56,642 nt of DNA from an uncultured Lachnospiraceae bacterium (GTDB taxonomy: Bacteria; Bacillota; Clostridia; Lachnospirales; Lachnospiraceae), in the NCBI GenBank assembly GCA_910585905.1, contig CAJUID010000016.1:1-56642 (forward strand), written 5' to 3'. The position numbers were made by a program, and so were the translations under genes. This document shows, piece by piece, positions 7,540 through 17,066 of this stretch; positions within the stretch are counted from its first letter, which is position 1; every line of letters starts with the position of its first letter. The notes beneath the pieces are model-generated. The model was not told where the DNA came from and made no database searches. It saw only the letters and a program-made list of their open reading frames with translations.

Positions 7540-7590
7540 AAAAAGACCCTGGAAAAAGAAAGAGGATAATGCTCCTTTTTTCCAAGGTCT
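7540..7590 (-). terminator. Rho-independent terminator of ppdK
   Basis: On the minus strand AGACCTTGGAAAAAAG pairs with CTTTTTCCAGGGTCT and is followed by six T. It lies about 75 bp after the ppdK stop. The 7343-7539 stretch between the two terminators shows no recognisable gene. Confidence 0.8.
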
Positions 7591-7663
7591 ATATTTTTAG
7601 AAATATAAATTAAAATCTGTCACCAGCAAAAACTTTGTCTTCGATCACAAGAAATAAAAACTC

Positions 7664-10291
7664 TTACTTGCTTTGTATAGCCGCCTGTGCTGCTGCCAAA
7701 CGTGCAATCGGCACACGGAATGGAGAGCATGATACATAATCCAACCCAATCTTATGGCAGAACTCTACAGATGAAGGATCTCCGCCGTGCTCACCACAGA
7801 TTCCGCAGTGAAGGGAAGAACGAACCTTCTTACCTTTCTCAATAGCCATCTCCATAAGCTGTCCAACACCAGTCTGGTCAAGCTTAGCAAATGGGTCGTT
7901 CTCGAAGATCTTAGCATCATAGTAAGCATCGAGGAACTTACCTGCATCATCACGTGAGAAGCCGTATGTCATCTGTGTCAAGTCGTTTGTACCGAAGCAG
8001 AAGAACTCAGCCTCTGAAGCGATATCATCAGCTGTAAGAGCTGCTCTAGGAATTTCAATCATTGTTCCCACTTCGTACTCAAGGTTAATGCCTGCTGCAG
8101 CGATTTCTGCATCAGCTGTGTCAACTACAACCTTCTTTACATACTTAAGCTCTTTGATATCTCCAATTAACGGAATCATGATTTCTGGCTTAACTTTCCA
8201 ATCAGAATGAGCCTTCTGAACATTGATAGCTGCACGGATAACAGCACTTGTCTGCATCTTAGCAATCTCAGGATAAGTCACAGCCAAACGGCATCCACGG
8301 TGTCCCATCATAGGATTAAACTCATGTAATGACTCAATAATTGTCTTAATCTCTTCTACAGTCTTGCCCTTTGCATCTGCAAGCTTCTTGATGTCCTCTT
8401 CCTCAGTAGGAACGAACTCATGAAGCGGCGGATCAAGGAAACGGATTGTAACAGGATTTCCTTCCAGAGCTTCATATAACTTCTCAAAGTCTCCCTGCTG
8501 TACTGGAAGAATCTTAGCAAGTGCTGCCTCTCTTTCCTCCACAGTATCAGAACAAATCATCTCACGGAATGCATCAATTCTGTCACCCTCAAAGAACATA
8601 TGCTCTGTACGGCAAAGACCGATACCTTCTGCGCCAAGCTCGCGAGCTTTCTTAGCATCTGAAGGAGTATCTGCATTTGTGCGAACCTTAAGTGTCCTAT
8701 ACTTATCAGCCCATTCCATAATGCGGCCAAACTCGCCAGCAATTGTAGCATCAACTGTAGGAATGATGCCATCATAAATATTACCAGTAGAACCATCAAT
8801 AGAGATTTCAGATCCTTCTGTATATGTCTTACCTGCAAGAACGAATTTCTTATTAGCCTCGTCCATAGCGATATCCCCACAACCAGATACACAGCATGTA
8901 CCCATTCCACGAGCAACTACTGCTGCATGGGATGTCATACCACCGCGGACTGTCAGGATACCCTGGGAAGCCTTCATACCTTCGATGTCTTCTGGAGATG
9001 TCTCAAGACGTACCAGAACAACTTTCTCTCCTCTTGCAGCCCACTCCTTAGCATCTTCTGCTGTAAATACCACTTTACCACATGCAGCTCCCGGAGAAGC
9101 ACCGAGTGCTTTAGCAATTGGCTCAGCTTTCTTTAATGCAGCAGCATCAAACTGTGGATGAAGAAGAGTATCTAAGTTACGAGGATCGATCATTGCAACT
9201 GCCTCTTCCTCTGTTCTCATTCCCTCATCTACAAGGTCACATGCAATCTTAAGAGCTGCCTGAGCTGTTCTCTTACCATTACGTGTCTGAAGCATATAGA
9301 GTTTCTTATTCTCAACTGTAAACTCCATATCCTGCATATCTCTATAGTGATTCTCCAGATTTTTGCAGACATCCTGGAACTGTGCAAATGCCTCTGGGAA
9401 CTCTTCTGCCATCTTTGCGATTGGCATAGGAGTACGCACACCAGCAACTACGTCTTCACCCTGTGCATTGATCAGGAACTCACCCATAAGTTTCTTCTCG
9501 CCTGTAGCAGGATCACGTGTAAATGCAACACCAGTACCACAATCATCACCCATGTTACCAAATGCCATACTCTGTACGTTAACTGCAGTACCCCATGAAT
9601 ATGGAATATCATTGTCACGACGGTATACATTTGCACGAGGGTTGTCCCAAGAGCGGAATACAGCCTTAATAGCACCCATTAACTGCTCTTTCGGGTCATC
9701 AGGGAAGTCTGTGCCAATTTTGCTCTTGTACTCAGCCTTAAACTGAGAAGCCAAATCCTTCAGATCATCTGCTGTCAAATCTACGTCATAAGTTACGCCT
9801 TTTGTTTCTTTCATCTTGTCAATAAGCTCTTCAAAATACTTCTTACCAACTTCCATAACTACATCAGAATACATCTGGATAAATCTTCTGTAGCAGTCCC
9901 ATGCCCAACGTGGGTTACCAGACTTCTCGGCAATAACCTCAACAACAGTCTCATTCAGTCCAAGGTTCAGAATTGTATCCATCATACCTGGCATGGATGC
10001 ACGCGCACCAGAACGTACAGATACCAGAAGAGGATTCTCCTTATCACCAAACTTCTTGCCTGTGATTTCTTCCATCTTTACGATGTACTCATTGATCTGT
10101 GCCTGAATCTCATCATTGATCTCACGGCCATCCTCATAATACTGTGTACAAGCCTCTGTTGTAATGGTGAACCCCTGTGGTACAGGCAGTCCTAAGCTTG
10201 TCATCTCAGCAAGGTTAGCACCTTTACCACCAAGAAGCTCACGCATGTTAGCGTTTCCTTCACTGAACAAATAAACCCATTTGTTTGCCAT
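7664..10291 (-). CDS. ppdK: Pyruvate, phosphate dikinase
   Basis: This 875-residue enzyme interconverts pyruvate, ATP and Pi with phosphoenolpyruvate, AMP and PPi in the cytoplasm. The start at 10291 (MANKWVYLF) is chosen for GGAGG 9 nt upstream and because it gives the usual family length; the frame stays open 27 codons further but into leader sequence. The N-terminal ATP-grasp domain has ELLGGKGANLAEM. The central phosphohistidine domain has GGMTSHAAVVARGMGTCCVSG (its His carries phosphate). The C-terminal PEP-binding barrel has MMGHRGCRL, EIMIPLIGDI and the catalytic Cys in HCGICGEHGGDP. It is monocistronic, with its own promoter and terminator. In clostridia it often works in the glycolytic or gluconeogenic direction with pyrophosphate. 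Confidence 0.98.
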   Translation of the reverse strand: MANKWVYLFSEGNANMRELLGGKGANLAEMTSLGLPVPQGFTITTEACTQYYEDGREINDEIQAQINEYIVKMEEITGKKFGDKENPLLVSVRSGARASMPGMMDTILNLGLNETVVEVIAEKSGNPRWAWDCYRRFIQMYSDVVMEVGKKYFEELIDKMKETKGVTYDVDLTADDLKDLASQFKAEYKSKIGTDFPDDPKEQLMGAIKAVFRSWDNPRANVYRRDNDIPYSWGTAVNVQSMAFGNMGDDCGTGVAFTRDPATGEKKLMGEFLINAQGEDVVAGVRTPMPIAKMAEEFPEAFAQFQDVCKNLENHYRDMQDMEFTVENKKLYMLQTRNGKRTAQAALKIACDLVDEGMRTEEEAVAMIDPRNLDTLLHPQFDAAALKKAEPIAKALGASPGAACGKVVFTAEDAKEWAARGEKVVLVRLETSPEDIEGMKASQGILTVRGGMTSHAAVVARGMGTCCVSGCGDIAMDEANKKFVLAGKTYTEGSEISIDGSTGNIYDGIIPTVDATIAGEFGRIMEWADKYRTLKVRTNADTPSDAKKARELGAEGIGLCRTEHMFFEGDRIDAFREMICSDTVEEREAALAKILPVQQGDFEKLYEALEGNPVTIRFLDPPLHEFVPTEEEDIKKLADAKGKTVEEIKTIIESLHEFNPMMGHRGCRLAVTYPEIAKMQTSAVIRAAINVQKAHSDWKVKPEIMIPLIGDIKELKYVKKVVVDTADAEIAAAGINLEYEVGTMIEIPRAALTADDIASEAEFFCFGTNDLTQMTYGFSRDDAGKFLDAYYDAKIFENDPFAKLDQTGVGQLMEMAIEKGKKVRSSLHCGICGEHGGDPSSVEFCHKIGLDYVSCSPFRVPIARLAAAQAAIQSK

Positions 10292-10387
10292 TGAAAAATT
10301 ACCTCCTAAAAATATATTATGTGCGACACATGCATCGCCCGTTTTTGCCCCCAGGCAGATATGATTCTGCACTAGTCGTTATGAGTT

Positions 10388-10415
10388 AGTATACCATAGA
10401 AACAACGCCTATGAA
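10388..10415 (-). promoter_or_regulatory. Probable ppdK promoter
   Basis: On the minus strand TTCATA, 16 bp, TATACT with a preceding TGG. The start of transcription would be about 90 nt before the ATG at 10291. Confidence 0.5.
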
Positions 10416-10467
10416 AAGGTTTTTTTCACAATTTCTGGAAAAAACTTCGCCAAATGTTACGATTCAC

Positions 10468-10551
10468 AGTCAATTTCAAAAGAGAGCATAATTATTGTGC
10501 TTGCACATGAGATTTTACTTCTTTGTCTCTAATTGGCTATGTAGGTATATC
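10468..10551. repeat. R2 palindromic repeat, copy A (about 84 bp)
   Basis: GTCAATTTCAAAAGAGAGCA to AATTGGCTATGTAGG. It aligns with copy B at 19582-19662 along its length, sharing AATTTCA, GTGCTTG, CACAT, AATTGGC and GTAGG. It lies between ppdK and the PH-like gene. The internal pairing is weaker than in copy B, so this copy is more decayed. Confidence 0.6.
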
Positions 10552-10560
10552 ACGATTATT

Positions 10561-10938
10561 TCAATCCAATTCCTCCTCATCCCCATCCATATATTCACGG
10601 CTCGTAACCCGCTTTTTCTCCCTGTTTTCCTCTACAAGGTTTGAGAGCAGTTCCTTAATTTCTTCTGGCCTTTTTATGTTTTTCAGTTCAAAATCTCCCA
10701 GTGTTTTATCGGCTGAGGATACCTGAACTGTCCCAATCCCAAATATCTTCTGAAAAAGCGTCCTGCTTAATGACAAATCCAAAATCCGGTATAACCGGAC
10801 TTCATTCTCAACAGTCCGCAATAAACCACTTTTTACAAAAAGGCGGTCTTCTGATAACGAATATATCGTAAAAGTCCAGGGAAGCCCCAGTGCATTACGC
10901 TTCCGGTCTTTCCAGACCATTTCTACACCATTTTCCAT
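10561..10938 (-). CDS. PH-domain-like (bPH2/YdbS-type) protein
   Basis: This 125-residue protein has a start set at ATG 10938, with GGAGG 5 nt upstream; two in-frame ATGs just before it overlap the ribosome site. The core (LPWTFTIYSLSEDRLFVKSG to VEN, EVRLYRILDLSLSRTLFQKI and GIGTVQVSSADKTLGDFELK) follows the pattern of bacterial PH domains: beta strands, a conserved R-x-x-D/DI region, then GxGTVxVxSxD. No membrane segment is present, unlike many family members. A charged acidic tail (GDEEELD) ends the protein. The function is unknown; the class typically binds membranes or partner proteins. Confidence 0.65.
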   Translation of the reverse strand: MENGVEMVWKDRKRNALGLPWTFTIYSLSEDRLFVKSGLLRTVENEVRLYRILDLSLSRTLFQKIFGIGTVQVSSADKTLGDFELKNIKRPEEIKELLSNLVEENREKKRVTSREYMDGDEEELD

Positions 10939-11054
10939 CATTTCCTCCATTTCTTTTTCCGTTCCATTTTCTTTGCCACTGTAACTATTAAGGCCATTCT
11001 AAACAACATGTATAAAACTTGTCAAGAGAAAAGAAATGAGGTAGGATATGGTTT

Positions 11055-11114
11055 GGGTGCAAAGGAACTTTCAGTTCCTTGCAAGCATTGCATTTGGCTC
11101 GTTGCTTACGCGAG
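11055..11114. repeat. R1 element, partial copy 3
   Basis: Only the module next to the target remains: GGTGCAAAGGAACTT, an internal hairpin (GGAACT/AGTTCC), then GCATTTGGCTCGTTGC and TTACGCGAG. It is followed by AATAAAA, as in copies 1 and 2. It lies about 45 bp upstream of the CapA-like start and may contribute to its leader. Confidence 0.65.
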
Positions 11115-11160
11115 AATAAAATCACACACGATAGTTTACGCAAAAGAAAGGAATCCTATC

Positions 11161-12300
11161 ATGCAAAAACAGAAAAAATTATGGCATTATATTGTCTGCA
11201 TTTTTAGTTTGTGTTTTCTTTTTACTGGATGCGCTTCAGAAATGCAGCAAAAGACAAAAACCCATAGACAAAATAATACAAATCCTCCAGCACAAAACAC
11301 AGTCAGTCAAAAGGCACAAGAACCAATTGCAAACGGGGCGGCAAAGAAAAAAAAGAAAACAACATCAATCACCATCAGCGCAGCAGGTGATTGTACTTTT
11401 GGAAGTGACAGAAATTCTCCAGCAAGCGTTAATTTTTATTCTGTTTACAACAAAAAAAAGCCGGAATATTTTTTCCGGAATGTAAGGAATATTTTTGAAA
11501 AAGACGATCTTACGCTGGTAAATTTTGAGGGGACATTGACAGACAGTACCTCACGTATGGACAAGACATATGCATTCAAAGGCTCCCCTTCCTATATCAG
11601 GCTTCTTAAAAAAGGGGCAATTGAAGCAGTCTCTTTTGCAAATAACCACTGCCGCGATTATGGTGAACAAAGTTATACTGACACAATAAACACATTTCAA
11701 AAAGCAGGCATCAAATATGCCTCCTACGACAAAGTCTCTATATATAAAACAAAAGGCATACGGATTGGTATGGTTGCAGTAAATGGGCTGCTTGGGGCAG
11801 ATTACAGCAAAAATCTGATTGCAAGCGGGATTAAAAAATTGAAAAAAAGACAGGCAGACCTGATTATTGTCAGTATGCATGCCGGTATAGAGCATACCAG
11901 CACTTTAAATGCCGTTCAGACCGATTTAGCCCATTACGCCGTAAAGAAAGGGGCAAATCTTGTTCTTGGGCACCACCCTCATACCCTGCAGGGAATCGAA
12001 AGGTACAAAGGCGCTTACATTGTTTACAGCCTCGCAAATTTCTGCTTTGGCGGAAACACTAACCCGTCAGACAAAGACACCATTATTTTCCAGCAAACAT
12101 TTACATTTAAAAACAAAAAGTTAAAAAAAGACAAAAATATGCGCATTATCCCTTGTATGGTATCCTCCACAAGTGCAATAAACAACTACCAGCCGACACC
12201 ACTAAAAGGCGCAGCCAGACAAAGAATCATCCAAAAAATGAATACATACAGCAGACCCCTTGGCGTACAATTTTCCAAAAATGGAAAGGTAAAACTTTAG
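11161..12300 (+). CDS. CapA/PgsA-family lipoprotein (poly-gamma-glutamate capsule-type)
   Basis: This 379-residue protein starts at 11161 behind AAAGGAA; the frame is open upstream but runs through a repeat. Residues 1-25 form a lipoprotein signal with lipobox LFTGC. A low-complexity Gln/Asn/Lys linker follows. The calcineurin-like CapA fold shows SAAGDCTFGSD, LVNFEGTLTD, FANNHCRDYG, SMHAGIEHTS and LGHHPHTLQGIE, the usual metal-ligand motifs. Relatives act in poly-gamma-glutamate capsule synthesis or export, but no capBC genes are nearby, so the actual substrate is open. It is anchored outside the membrane. Confidence 0.85.
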   Translation: MQKQKKLWHYIVCIFSLCFLFTGCASEMQQKTKTHRQNNTNPPAQNTVSQKAQEPIANGAAKKKKKTTSITISAAGDCTFGSDRNSPASVNFYSVYNKKKPEYFFRNVRNIFEKDDLTLVNFEGTLTDSTSRMDKTYAFKGSPSYIRLLKKGAIEAVSFANNHCRDYGEQSYTDTINTFQKAGIKYASYDKVSIYKTKGIRIGMVAVNGLLGADYSKNLIASGIKKLKKRQADLIIVSMHAGIEHTSTLNAVQTDLAHYAVKKGANLVLGHHPHTLQGIERYKGAYIVYSLANFCFGGNTNPSDKDTIIFQQTFTFKNKKLKKDKNMRIIPCMVSSTSAINNYQPTPLKGAARQRIIQKMNTYSRPLGVQFSKNGKVKL

Positions 12301-12338
12301 GATGCTATGAGACAAAAGCCCCCCCCAAAAGTACCATG

Positions 12339-15300
12339 CTATTTTTCACGCATATTATAGTCCACGTCATCATCAATCATTTGCAGCATAATATCAGCAA
12401 ACTGCGGGTCAAACTGAGTTCCCCTTCCCTCTTCGATTTCTTTCCGCACCGTCTCCTGCGGAAGGACGTCACGATAGCTCCGCTTGGATGCCATTGCATC
12501 ATAGGCATCCGCTACCCCAATCAGCCTAGCCATCACTGGAATCTCTTCTCCCTTTAAACCGTCTGGATAACCAGTGCCATCGTATTTTTCATGATGCCAC
12601 CGGGCACCTACGTCTATTTCCGGTATCTCTGAAATATTTTTTAAAATATCCGCGCCAATAACCGGATGAGACTTTATAAGCCCATACTCTTCGTCCGTAA
12701 GGCCAGAAGCCTTGCTAATAATAACATCTGGAATTCCAATTTTTCCTATATCATGTAAAAGACCAATACGGTATACATCCTCCTGCTCCTGTTCGGAGCC
12801 TCCCATGCGCCGCATCATCTCACGTGAGTATTCCGCAACCCTGACAGAATGCCCATTTGTATATGTATCTTTCGCATCAATCGTACCTGCAAGAGCCTCC
12901 ATAATCTGGTCTGACATCCGTTCAATCTTCTGGCGCCTCTCCTCCGCCTTTTTTGTCTGTTTCGCTACTTCGTGCTGAAGATTCTTCTGCAGGCGGTCAA
13001 GCTCCAAGATACGCTTCACCCTCTGCATCATTATATCAACTACAAATGGTTTTGTAATAAAATCCAACGCCCCATGCTTAAAACTCTGTATCTCGGCCTC
13101 CCTGTCATTATCTGCTGTCAGAAAGATAACCGGAATTGCCGCAAATTTTTCATCCGCCTTAATATGGTCAATCACCTCAAAACCATCCATTCCCGGCATA
13201 TGGATATCAAGCAAAATCAGGTCTGGAATCTCCCTCTCTAAAAACACTAACGTCTCCTCCCCCGACTTCACACAGCTTACAAAATAACGTTCCTCCAACA
13301 TCTTCTCCGCTACACGTAGATTCATAGAATCATCATCTACGACAAGGATATGTGCCACCTTATCCCGCATCACCGCATTATGACGTCTTCCACCTCCCTG
13401 CTCAGCTAGTGCCTCTTCCAAATCCTTCAGCAACATTTTGTGCTGCTTAAGCACCTCATTATGATGTTTCCTAATATATGCAATGTCACCATTCTTTGCC
13501 GCCATTTCTAAAAGCCTTGCCTGTTCAGACAATTCATGCGCACCAATTGAAATAGAGGAGCTTTTCAAAGCATGAATCTGAATATGATAATCCTCCCAAT
13601 TTTCCTCCTCAAATGCCTGGCAAACTTCTTCCGATCTTCCATGCTCAAGATACGTCATTAACACTTCCCTATATAAATCCTCACTGTCACAACAATATGA
13701 CATACCGGTTGCCGTATCCAGAAAAGGGAGCTTATCCAGAAACGATTTTGTGATTCGATAGCTCACCTCATAAAACCTGTTCTGCTTTTCTTCTTGAATC
13801 AAATCAGCGGGAAGGCACCCCCGCAAAACCTCCACTAATTCCTGCCCGCTAACTGGCTTCGATAAATAATCATCAAACCCTTCCTTTAAATACTCGTCCT
13901 TTGCCCCCTTAACGGCATTTGCTGTCAACGCAATAACCGGTACCCCTTGGCAAAGCCCTCTCTTTCGCATCTCCTGCAGTGTCTCTACCCCATCCATTAG
14001 CGGCATCATATGATCTAAAAAGATTATATGGTAGCAACCAGTCTCCATACATTCTAATGCTTCCTGTCCACTCATAGCTGTATCAATCTGCACTTTTGTC
14101 TCTTCCAAAAGACCCCGAAGCACATCCAGATTTATAGCATTGTCATCTACTGCAAGAACCCTCGCCTCTGGCGCAAGAAGAACGGAACCAGCCTCTGATG
14201 GTGCCATCCGGCTTCTCCCCCACTCAATCTCACCAATCGGCGCAGCATCTACAATCCTTTGCCGCACTTGAAAAGAAAATACACTTCCCTCTCCATACTT
14301 ACTCTTAACATCCAGCCTGCTTCCCATCCGCCCTAAAAGCTTTGTCACAATAGAAAGCCCTAATCCTATCCCCTGTATATTCTGCGTTCTTTTCTGGTCT
14401 GCCCTAGAAAAGCTTTTTCCAATATTCACCACCGACTCCTGTGTCATGCCAATCCCGCTGTCACTAACTTCAAACTCCAAAAAGCCGATTTGGGAATCCT
14501 CCGGCTGCCATGCAAGCTTAAATTTTACAAAACCACTCTGTGTAAATTTTATTGCATTAGAAATCAGATTATTAGCAATCTGAATCAATCTCGACATATC
14601 CCCATATAATGCACTTGGAATATTTCGGTCAATCGAAACACGGAATTCTAGTTTTTTACGGTCCGCATGATGCTCTCCATATGTCACCATATCCTGCAGC
14701 ATAGATAAGGTAGAATACGCCTCCTCCTCAAGCTTCAAACTGCCACTATCAATATCTACAAAATCCAAAATGTCATTCATAATATATAAAAGATTATGGC
14801 CCGCTTCCTGTACATTTGCAGCATAAACCGCTGTCTGACTCTCTTTTGTATCGCGGATCAGCATCTCATTATATCCAAGAATCGCATTAATCGGCGTGCG
14901 CACCTCATGGGACATATTCCTCAAAAATTCACTCTTTACTTGGCTTGCCTCATATGCCCTGATTCCTGCTTCTTCCGCTTCTCCCTTCGCAATCTCTGCC
15001 GCGTATTTCGCATTCTCTGCCTCATTTTTTGCCTGCTCCAGTTCCTCCATAGTCTTTACAAGCTTTTGGTAATCTGGTGTCTCCATTGTAAAGAAAACAA
15101 GTAAATCTGCAATTGCAACACAATATAACCCAAGCAGCACATTCGGAAATACAATTAATTGAAGAATTGACCCAATTATAGTTAAAACAATAAATGCGAT
15201 AGTCGAAATTTTTTGCTTTAATGCAAAGCATTCCTGATTACGGATATAGATAAACAATGTGACTAACATATAATATAATGGAACAAGAAAGACAATAACA

Positions 15301-15734
15301 TAAAGAGAGCCATGAATATATTTCCCATGCACATCAAATTGGAACAATAAATTTTGAACTAACAAGTTAATCCCAAGCACCCCATAGTAAACCAAAAGCA
15401 GATAGAAATGGACTGGGGACAGAGCGCTCTTCCCCTCCTTAACAGAGACATACGCCGCTACATAACAAAGAAAATAATATGCCATCCCAGCAGCCATCCC
15501 AAAATAAACGGTATTGAGTACCATATTAAACCAGACTGGTACCACAGCCCCATAACTAATTGTAAGCGCGGTCGATACATCCAAAATATCAGAAAGCAGC
15601 ACAAATAAAGTTAGCCGGCGGAATTTTGTGTTAATTTCCGACTGCCCAGAATACTGTATGTGCAAAAAAACATACATGGTAATTAAATAACCAATGACTG
15701 CAAGTTCAAAATCAACATTGTATAATAACTGCAT
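12339..15734 (-). CDS. Membrane hybrid histidine kinase with two receivers, HPt and HD-GYP output
   Basis: The 1131-residue protein has about seven membrane segments (residues 8-215), a coiled coil (222-262), HisKA with phospho-His 276 (MSHEVRTPIN), and an HATPase with N box SNAIKFT, DSGIGM and GIGLGLS. A first receiver has Asp574, an HPt domain has His721 (HALKSS), and a second receiver has Asp843. After a second coiled coil comes a HD-GYP domain with HDIGKIGIP (His994-Asp995), HHEKYDGTGYPDGL and VADAYDAM. HD-GYP enzymes hydrolyse cyclic-di-GMP, and all signature residues are present. Sensing, a complete phosphorelay and the output thus reside in one chain. The start is preceded by AGAGGAAC. 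It is monocistronic. Confidence 0.93.
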   Translation of the reverse strand: MQLLYNVDFELAVIGYLITMYVFLHIQYSGQSEINTKFRRLTLFVLLSDILDVSTALTISYGAVVPVWFNMVLNTVYFGMAAGMAYYFLCYVAAYVSVKEGKSALSPVHFYLLLVYYGVLGINLLVQNLLFQFDVHGKYIHGSLYVIVFLVPLYYMLVTLFIYIRNQECFALKQKISTIAFIVLTIIGSILQLIVFPNVLLGLYCVAIADLLVFFTMETPDYQKLVKTMEELEQAKNEAENAKYAAEIAKGEAEEAGIRAYEASQVKSEFLRNMSHEVRTPINAILGYNEMLIRDTKESQTAVYAANVQEAGHNLLYIMNDILDFVDIDSGSLKLEEEAYSTLSMLQDMVTYGEHHADRKKLEFRVSIDRNIPSALYGDMSRLIQIANNLISNAIKFTQSGFVKFKLAWQPEDSQIGFLEFEVSDSGIGMTQESVVNIGKSFSRADQKRTQNIQGIGLGLSIVTKLLGRMGSRLDVKSKYGEGSVFSFQVRQRIVDAAPIGEIEWGRSRMAPSEAGSVLLAPEARVLAVDDNAINLDVLRGLLEETKVQIDTAMSGQEALECMETGCYHIIFLDHMMPLMDGVETLQEMRKRGLCQGVPVIALTANAVKGAKDEYLKEGFDDYLSKPVSGQELVEVLRGCLPADLIQEEKQNRFYEVSYRITKSFLDKLPFLDTATGMSYCCDSEDLYREVLMTYLEHGRSEEVCQAFEEENWEDYHIQIHALKSSSISIGAHELSEQARLLEMAAKNGDIAYIRKHHNEVLKQHKMLLKDLEEALAEQGGGRRHNAVMRDKVAHILVVDDDSMNLRVAEKMLEERYFVSCVKSGEETLVFLEREIPDLILLDIHMPGMDGFEVIDHIKADEKFAAIPVIFLTADNDREAEIQSFKHGALDFITKPFVVDIMMQRVKRILELDRLQKNLQHEVAKQTKKAEERRQKIERMSDQIMEALAGTIDAKDTYTNGHSVRVAEYSREMMRRMGGSEQEQEDVYRIGLLHDIGKIGIPDVIISKASGLTDEEYGLIKSHPVIGADILKNISEIPEIDVGARWHHEKYDGTGYPDGLKGEEIPVMARLIGVADAYDAMASKRSYRDVLPQETVRKEIEEGRGTQFDPQFADIMLQMIDDDVDYNMREK

Positions 15735-15783
15735 AAACCGTTCCTCTCTCTGCTGTTTTTCTATCTGAATTTCATTTATCTAT

Positions 15784-15812
15784 ATAATACATTGATATTC
15801 GCAAACTGTCGA
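15784..15812 (-). promoter_or_regulatory. Promoter of the hybrid kinase gene
   Basis: Minus strand TCGACA, 17 bp, TATTAT, about 50 bp before the start codon. Confidence 0.6.
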
Positions 15813-15892
15813 TAGTTTTATGCAATAAGTTTAGAATGACAGTGAACAGCAGCAACCACAGCCCACTTTTTAAGAAAAGCCCACGAATTTTC

Positions 15893-15921
15893 TTGACATA
15901 AAAAATAACCATTGCTATTAT
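15893..15921 (+). promoter_or_regulatory. Promoter of the TrpX-like lipoprotein gene
   Basis: Perfect TTGACA, 17-bp spacer, TATTAT. It predicts an untranslated leader of about 110 nt. The rest of the 303-bp gap 15735-16037 holds only this, the divergent kinase promoter and the leader hairpin. Confidence 0.75.
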
Positions 15922-15967
15922 AGCATTTGGAGTAAATATAGGAAAAACAAGAACAATGTCGCCAAAC

Positions 15968-16014
15968 CTGCCAACATAGAAAATTCAGTTTTCCTTAATT
16001 ATGGCAGTTTTTTT
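15968..16014 (+). promoter_or_regulatory. Leader terminator hairpin (possible attenuator)
   Basis: CTGCCA and TGGCAG pair around an inner GAAAA/TTTTC hairpin, and seven T follow directly. This lies between the promoter and the ribosome site of the solute-binding gene. GTCGCCA just upstream can instead pair with TGGCGGC just after the T-run, suggesting two alternative folds. Confidence 0.45.
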
Positions 16015-16037
16015 ATGGCGGCAAAAGGAGGAGCTTT

Positions 16038-17039
16038 ATGAAACTTAAAAAGAAAATTGTATCAGTCCTGACAGCAGCCGCTCTTGCGGTCTGCCTGACC
16101 GGTTGTGGCGCAGAAGATGATTCATCTTCTGACAAATCTGCTTCCACTTCTAAAAAGTATACCATTGGTATCTGCCAGTTATTAGAGCATGAAGCATTGG
16201 ATTCTGCAACAAAGGGATTTAAAGATGCATTGACAGAAAAACTTGGCAAAGATAACGTTGAATTTGATGAACAGAATGCTCAGGGCGAAGCCACAAATTG
16301 TTCCACTATCTGCAATAACTTCGTCACAAATAATGTAGACCTGATTATGGCAAACGCTACTGGCGCACTCCAGGCAGCATCACAGGCTACCGCAGATATC
16401 CCGATTCTTGGAACTTCTGTAACAGATTACGGTACGGCATTAAACATAAAAGACTGGAGCGGAAAGACTGGGACAAATGTATCTGGAACTTCTGACTTGG
16501 CCCCAATTGACCAGCAGGAAGATATGATTCTGGAATTGATACCTGATGTTAAAAAAGTAGGTATCCTTTACTGCTCTTCTGAGCCAAATTCAGCATACCA
16601 GTCTGACTTGATGAAACAGGCACTAGAGGAAGATAATATTGAATATAAAGAATATACTGCAGCAGATTCCAATGAAATCCAGACTATTACAACAACTGCC
16701 TGCAACGAGTGTGATGTTCTCTATGTTCCGACAGATAACACAATGGCTTCCAGTGCTGAGACAATCAAGAATATCGCTGTACCAGCCGGAATCCCTATGA
16801 TCGCAGGAGAGGCTGGAATCTGCCAAGCAGGTATCGCAACACTCTCTATCAGCTATTATGACCTCGGATACCAGACTGGTGAAATGGCGTACGATATCCT
16901 AAAAAATGGTAAAAAAGCAGGAGATGTAGATGTTGCATTTGCTAGCAAATATACAAAAATGTACAACGAAGAGAACTGCAAAGCCTTAAATATTGAAATC
17001 CCAGAAGGATATTCAAAGTTAGAGACAAAATCAGAATAA
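16038..17039 (+). CDS. TrpX-like ABC transporter solute-binding lipoprotein
   Basis: This 333-residue protein starts behind AAAAGGAGGAGC. Residues 1-23 form a lipoprotein signal with lipobox CLTGC. The mature part is the PF04392 (TrpX/ABC_sub_bind) type: KYTIGICQLLEHEALDSATK, NCSTICNNFVTNNVDLIMAN, GTSVTDYGTAL, VKKVGILYCSSEPNS, VLYVPTDNTMASSAETI, and ISYYDLGYQTGEMAYDIL. This family feeds permease/ATPase partners and some members bind aromatic amino acids. Here the gene is flanked by a promoter and a terminator and no permease or ATPase is adjacent, so its partners must be elsewhere. The ligand is not decided by the sequence. Confidence 0.85.
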   Translation: MKLKKKIVSVLTAAALAVCLTGCGAEDDSSSDKSASTSKKYTIGICQLLEHEALDSATKGFKDALTEKLGKDNVEFDEQNAQGEATNCSTICNNFVTNNVDLIMANATGALQAASQATADIPILGTSVTDYGTALNIKDWSGKTGTNVSGTSDLAPIDQQEDMILELIPDVKKVGILYCSSEPNSAYQSDLMKQALEEDNIEYKEYTAADSNEIQTITTTACNECDVLYVPTDNTMASSAETIKNIAVPAGIPMIAGEAGICQAGIATLSISYYDLGYQTGEMAYDILKNGKKAGDVDVAFASKYTKMYNEENCKALNIEIPEGYSKLETKSE

Positions 17040-17066
17040 AAAAATAGCTTGCAAAAGTTATCCAAA

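Noticed and set aside
10292..10372. 27-residue N-terminal extension of PPDK
   Set aside because: The GGAGG site and family length fit ATG 10291. The extension lies in the predicted leader.
15922..16037. T-box upstream of the TrpX-like gene
   Set aside because: Too short and lacks the GGTGG-ACCGCG core seen upstream of trpE.
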